Assembly (NCBI RefSeq): GCF_026967805.1
Contig: NZ_JAPVBG010000005.1
Location: 23,954-87,953 of the forward strand
DNA: 64,000 bases
Reading direction: 5' to 3'
Origin: Blastococcus sp. VKM Ac-2987
GTDB taxonomy: Bacteria; Actinomycetota; Actinomycetes; Mycobacteriales; Geodermatophilaceae
The notes beneath the pieces are model-generated. The model was not told the DNA's origin, searched no databases, and saw only the letters and a program-made list of their open reading frames with translations. Below are positions 63,925 to 64,000 of this stretch, piece by piece. Positions within the stretch are counted from its first letter, which is position 1; the number at the start of each line of letters is the position of its first letter. A program made the translations under genes and the position numbers.

Positions 63925-64000
63925 GAGGCCTGCGTGCGGGTCGCCCGGCTCGCCGTCGAGTACCGGCAGCAGTTCAGGAAGGACGTCGTCATCGACCTCG
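63925..64000 (+). pseudogene. Fragment of 2-oxoglutarate dehydrogenase E1 (kgd/sucA), continues off window
   Basis: The plus-strand frame reads EACVRVARLAVEYRQQFRKD then VVIDL, which matches a conserved internal stretch of the family (before the CYRR-GHNE motif). In a complete mycobacterial-type Kgd this lies at about residue 760, so the first 700 or more residues are absent. The homology begins exactly where the minus-strand membrane protein gene ends its coding (about 63922). Either a broken gene copy or a misjoined sequence; the continuation is outside the window. Confidence 0.45.

Noticed and set aside
63922..63999. Upstream extension of the membrane protein gene on the minus strand
   Set aside because: The frame is open, but the plus-strand reading matches Kgd so closely that the minus reading is better seen as its shadow.

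Overview
The window is about 64 kb of very GC-rich DNA (GTG starts are common and genes overlap by 4 bp). It reads as the chromosome of a high-GC actinobacterium. Supporting signs are a PriA without helicase motifs, a DUF222/13E12-type HNH protein with SOS-type control sites, an Acg-like nitroreductase, an ECF42 sigma factor with its DGPF partner, a DUF3516 helicase, an SSI-type inhibitor lipoprotein and many leaderless start sites. Geodermatophilaceae (Blastococcus/Geodermatophilus-like) is my best guess, but it is an impression, not a demonstrated assignment. I see no rRNA, tRNA, CRISPR array, prophage, transposase or replication origin.

Layout. 1-7.2 kb is a housekeeping block: metK (5' end off window), priA, an Asp/Glu racemase, def, fmt (CTG start), rsmB and a GNAT. 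7.4-11.6 kb on the minus strand holds a DUF222-HNH protein with DNA-damage-type promoter sites, an aldehyde dehydrogenase and a membrane-anchored universal stress protein. 11.7-17.1 kb is a long plus-strand chain, rpe-ribD-ribE-ribBA-ribH-hisE-hisG, with nearly every junction overlapping; a large hairpin separates hisE from hisG. 17.2-21.7 kb has an SSI-family lipoprotein, a divergent AllH(DUF2877)/PucR pair that suggests purine or ureide control, and an SDR. 21.8-30.8 kb contains an XRE-HTH/MurA-like fusion, small membrane proteins, an NAD(P)-binding protein, an EamA transporter, an Acg nitroreductase, an EVE-like protein and a Pro-rich hypothetical protein with a perfect LexA box.

29-33.6 kb carries a divergent pair of exported enzymes, a UshA-type nucleotidase and an ExeM/NucH-type nuclease, which together could release phosphate and nucleosides from extracellular DNA. 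After malQ and hrpB, 38.6-45.5 kb is a coherent carboxylate-utilisation locus: D(-)-tartrate dehydratase, a CitA/DcuS-like histidine kinase with its response regulator, and the tripartite tricarboxylate transporter TctC-TctB-TctA. Two TSUP exporters follow; a truncated relative of one lies at 51.7-52.2 kb. 47.3-50 kb couples a TIGR03885-like flavin oxidoreductase to a GH13 trehalose-synthase-like enzyme.

50-64 kb holds an AEC transporter, a Pro/Ala/Thr-rich membrane protein, a scar of two truncated genes (TSUP, GNAT), a DUF3516 helicase behind a perfect PHO-box-like repeat, a general-stress SDR with a SigB/SigF-like promoter, homocysteine S-methyltransferase, YidD, a phosphotransferase, arfB, the DGPF-ECF42-DUF1905 operon, an esterase, a GNAT and a membrane protein. 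At the extreme right edge about 25 codons strongly resemble the middle of 2-oxoglutarate dehydrogenase E1 (kgd/sucA), without the upstream part of that gene.
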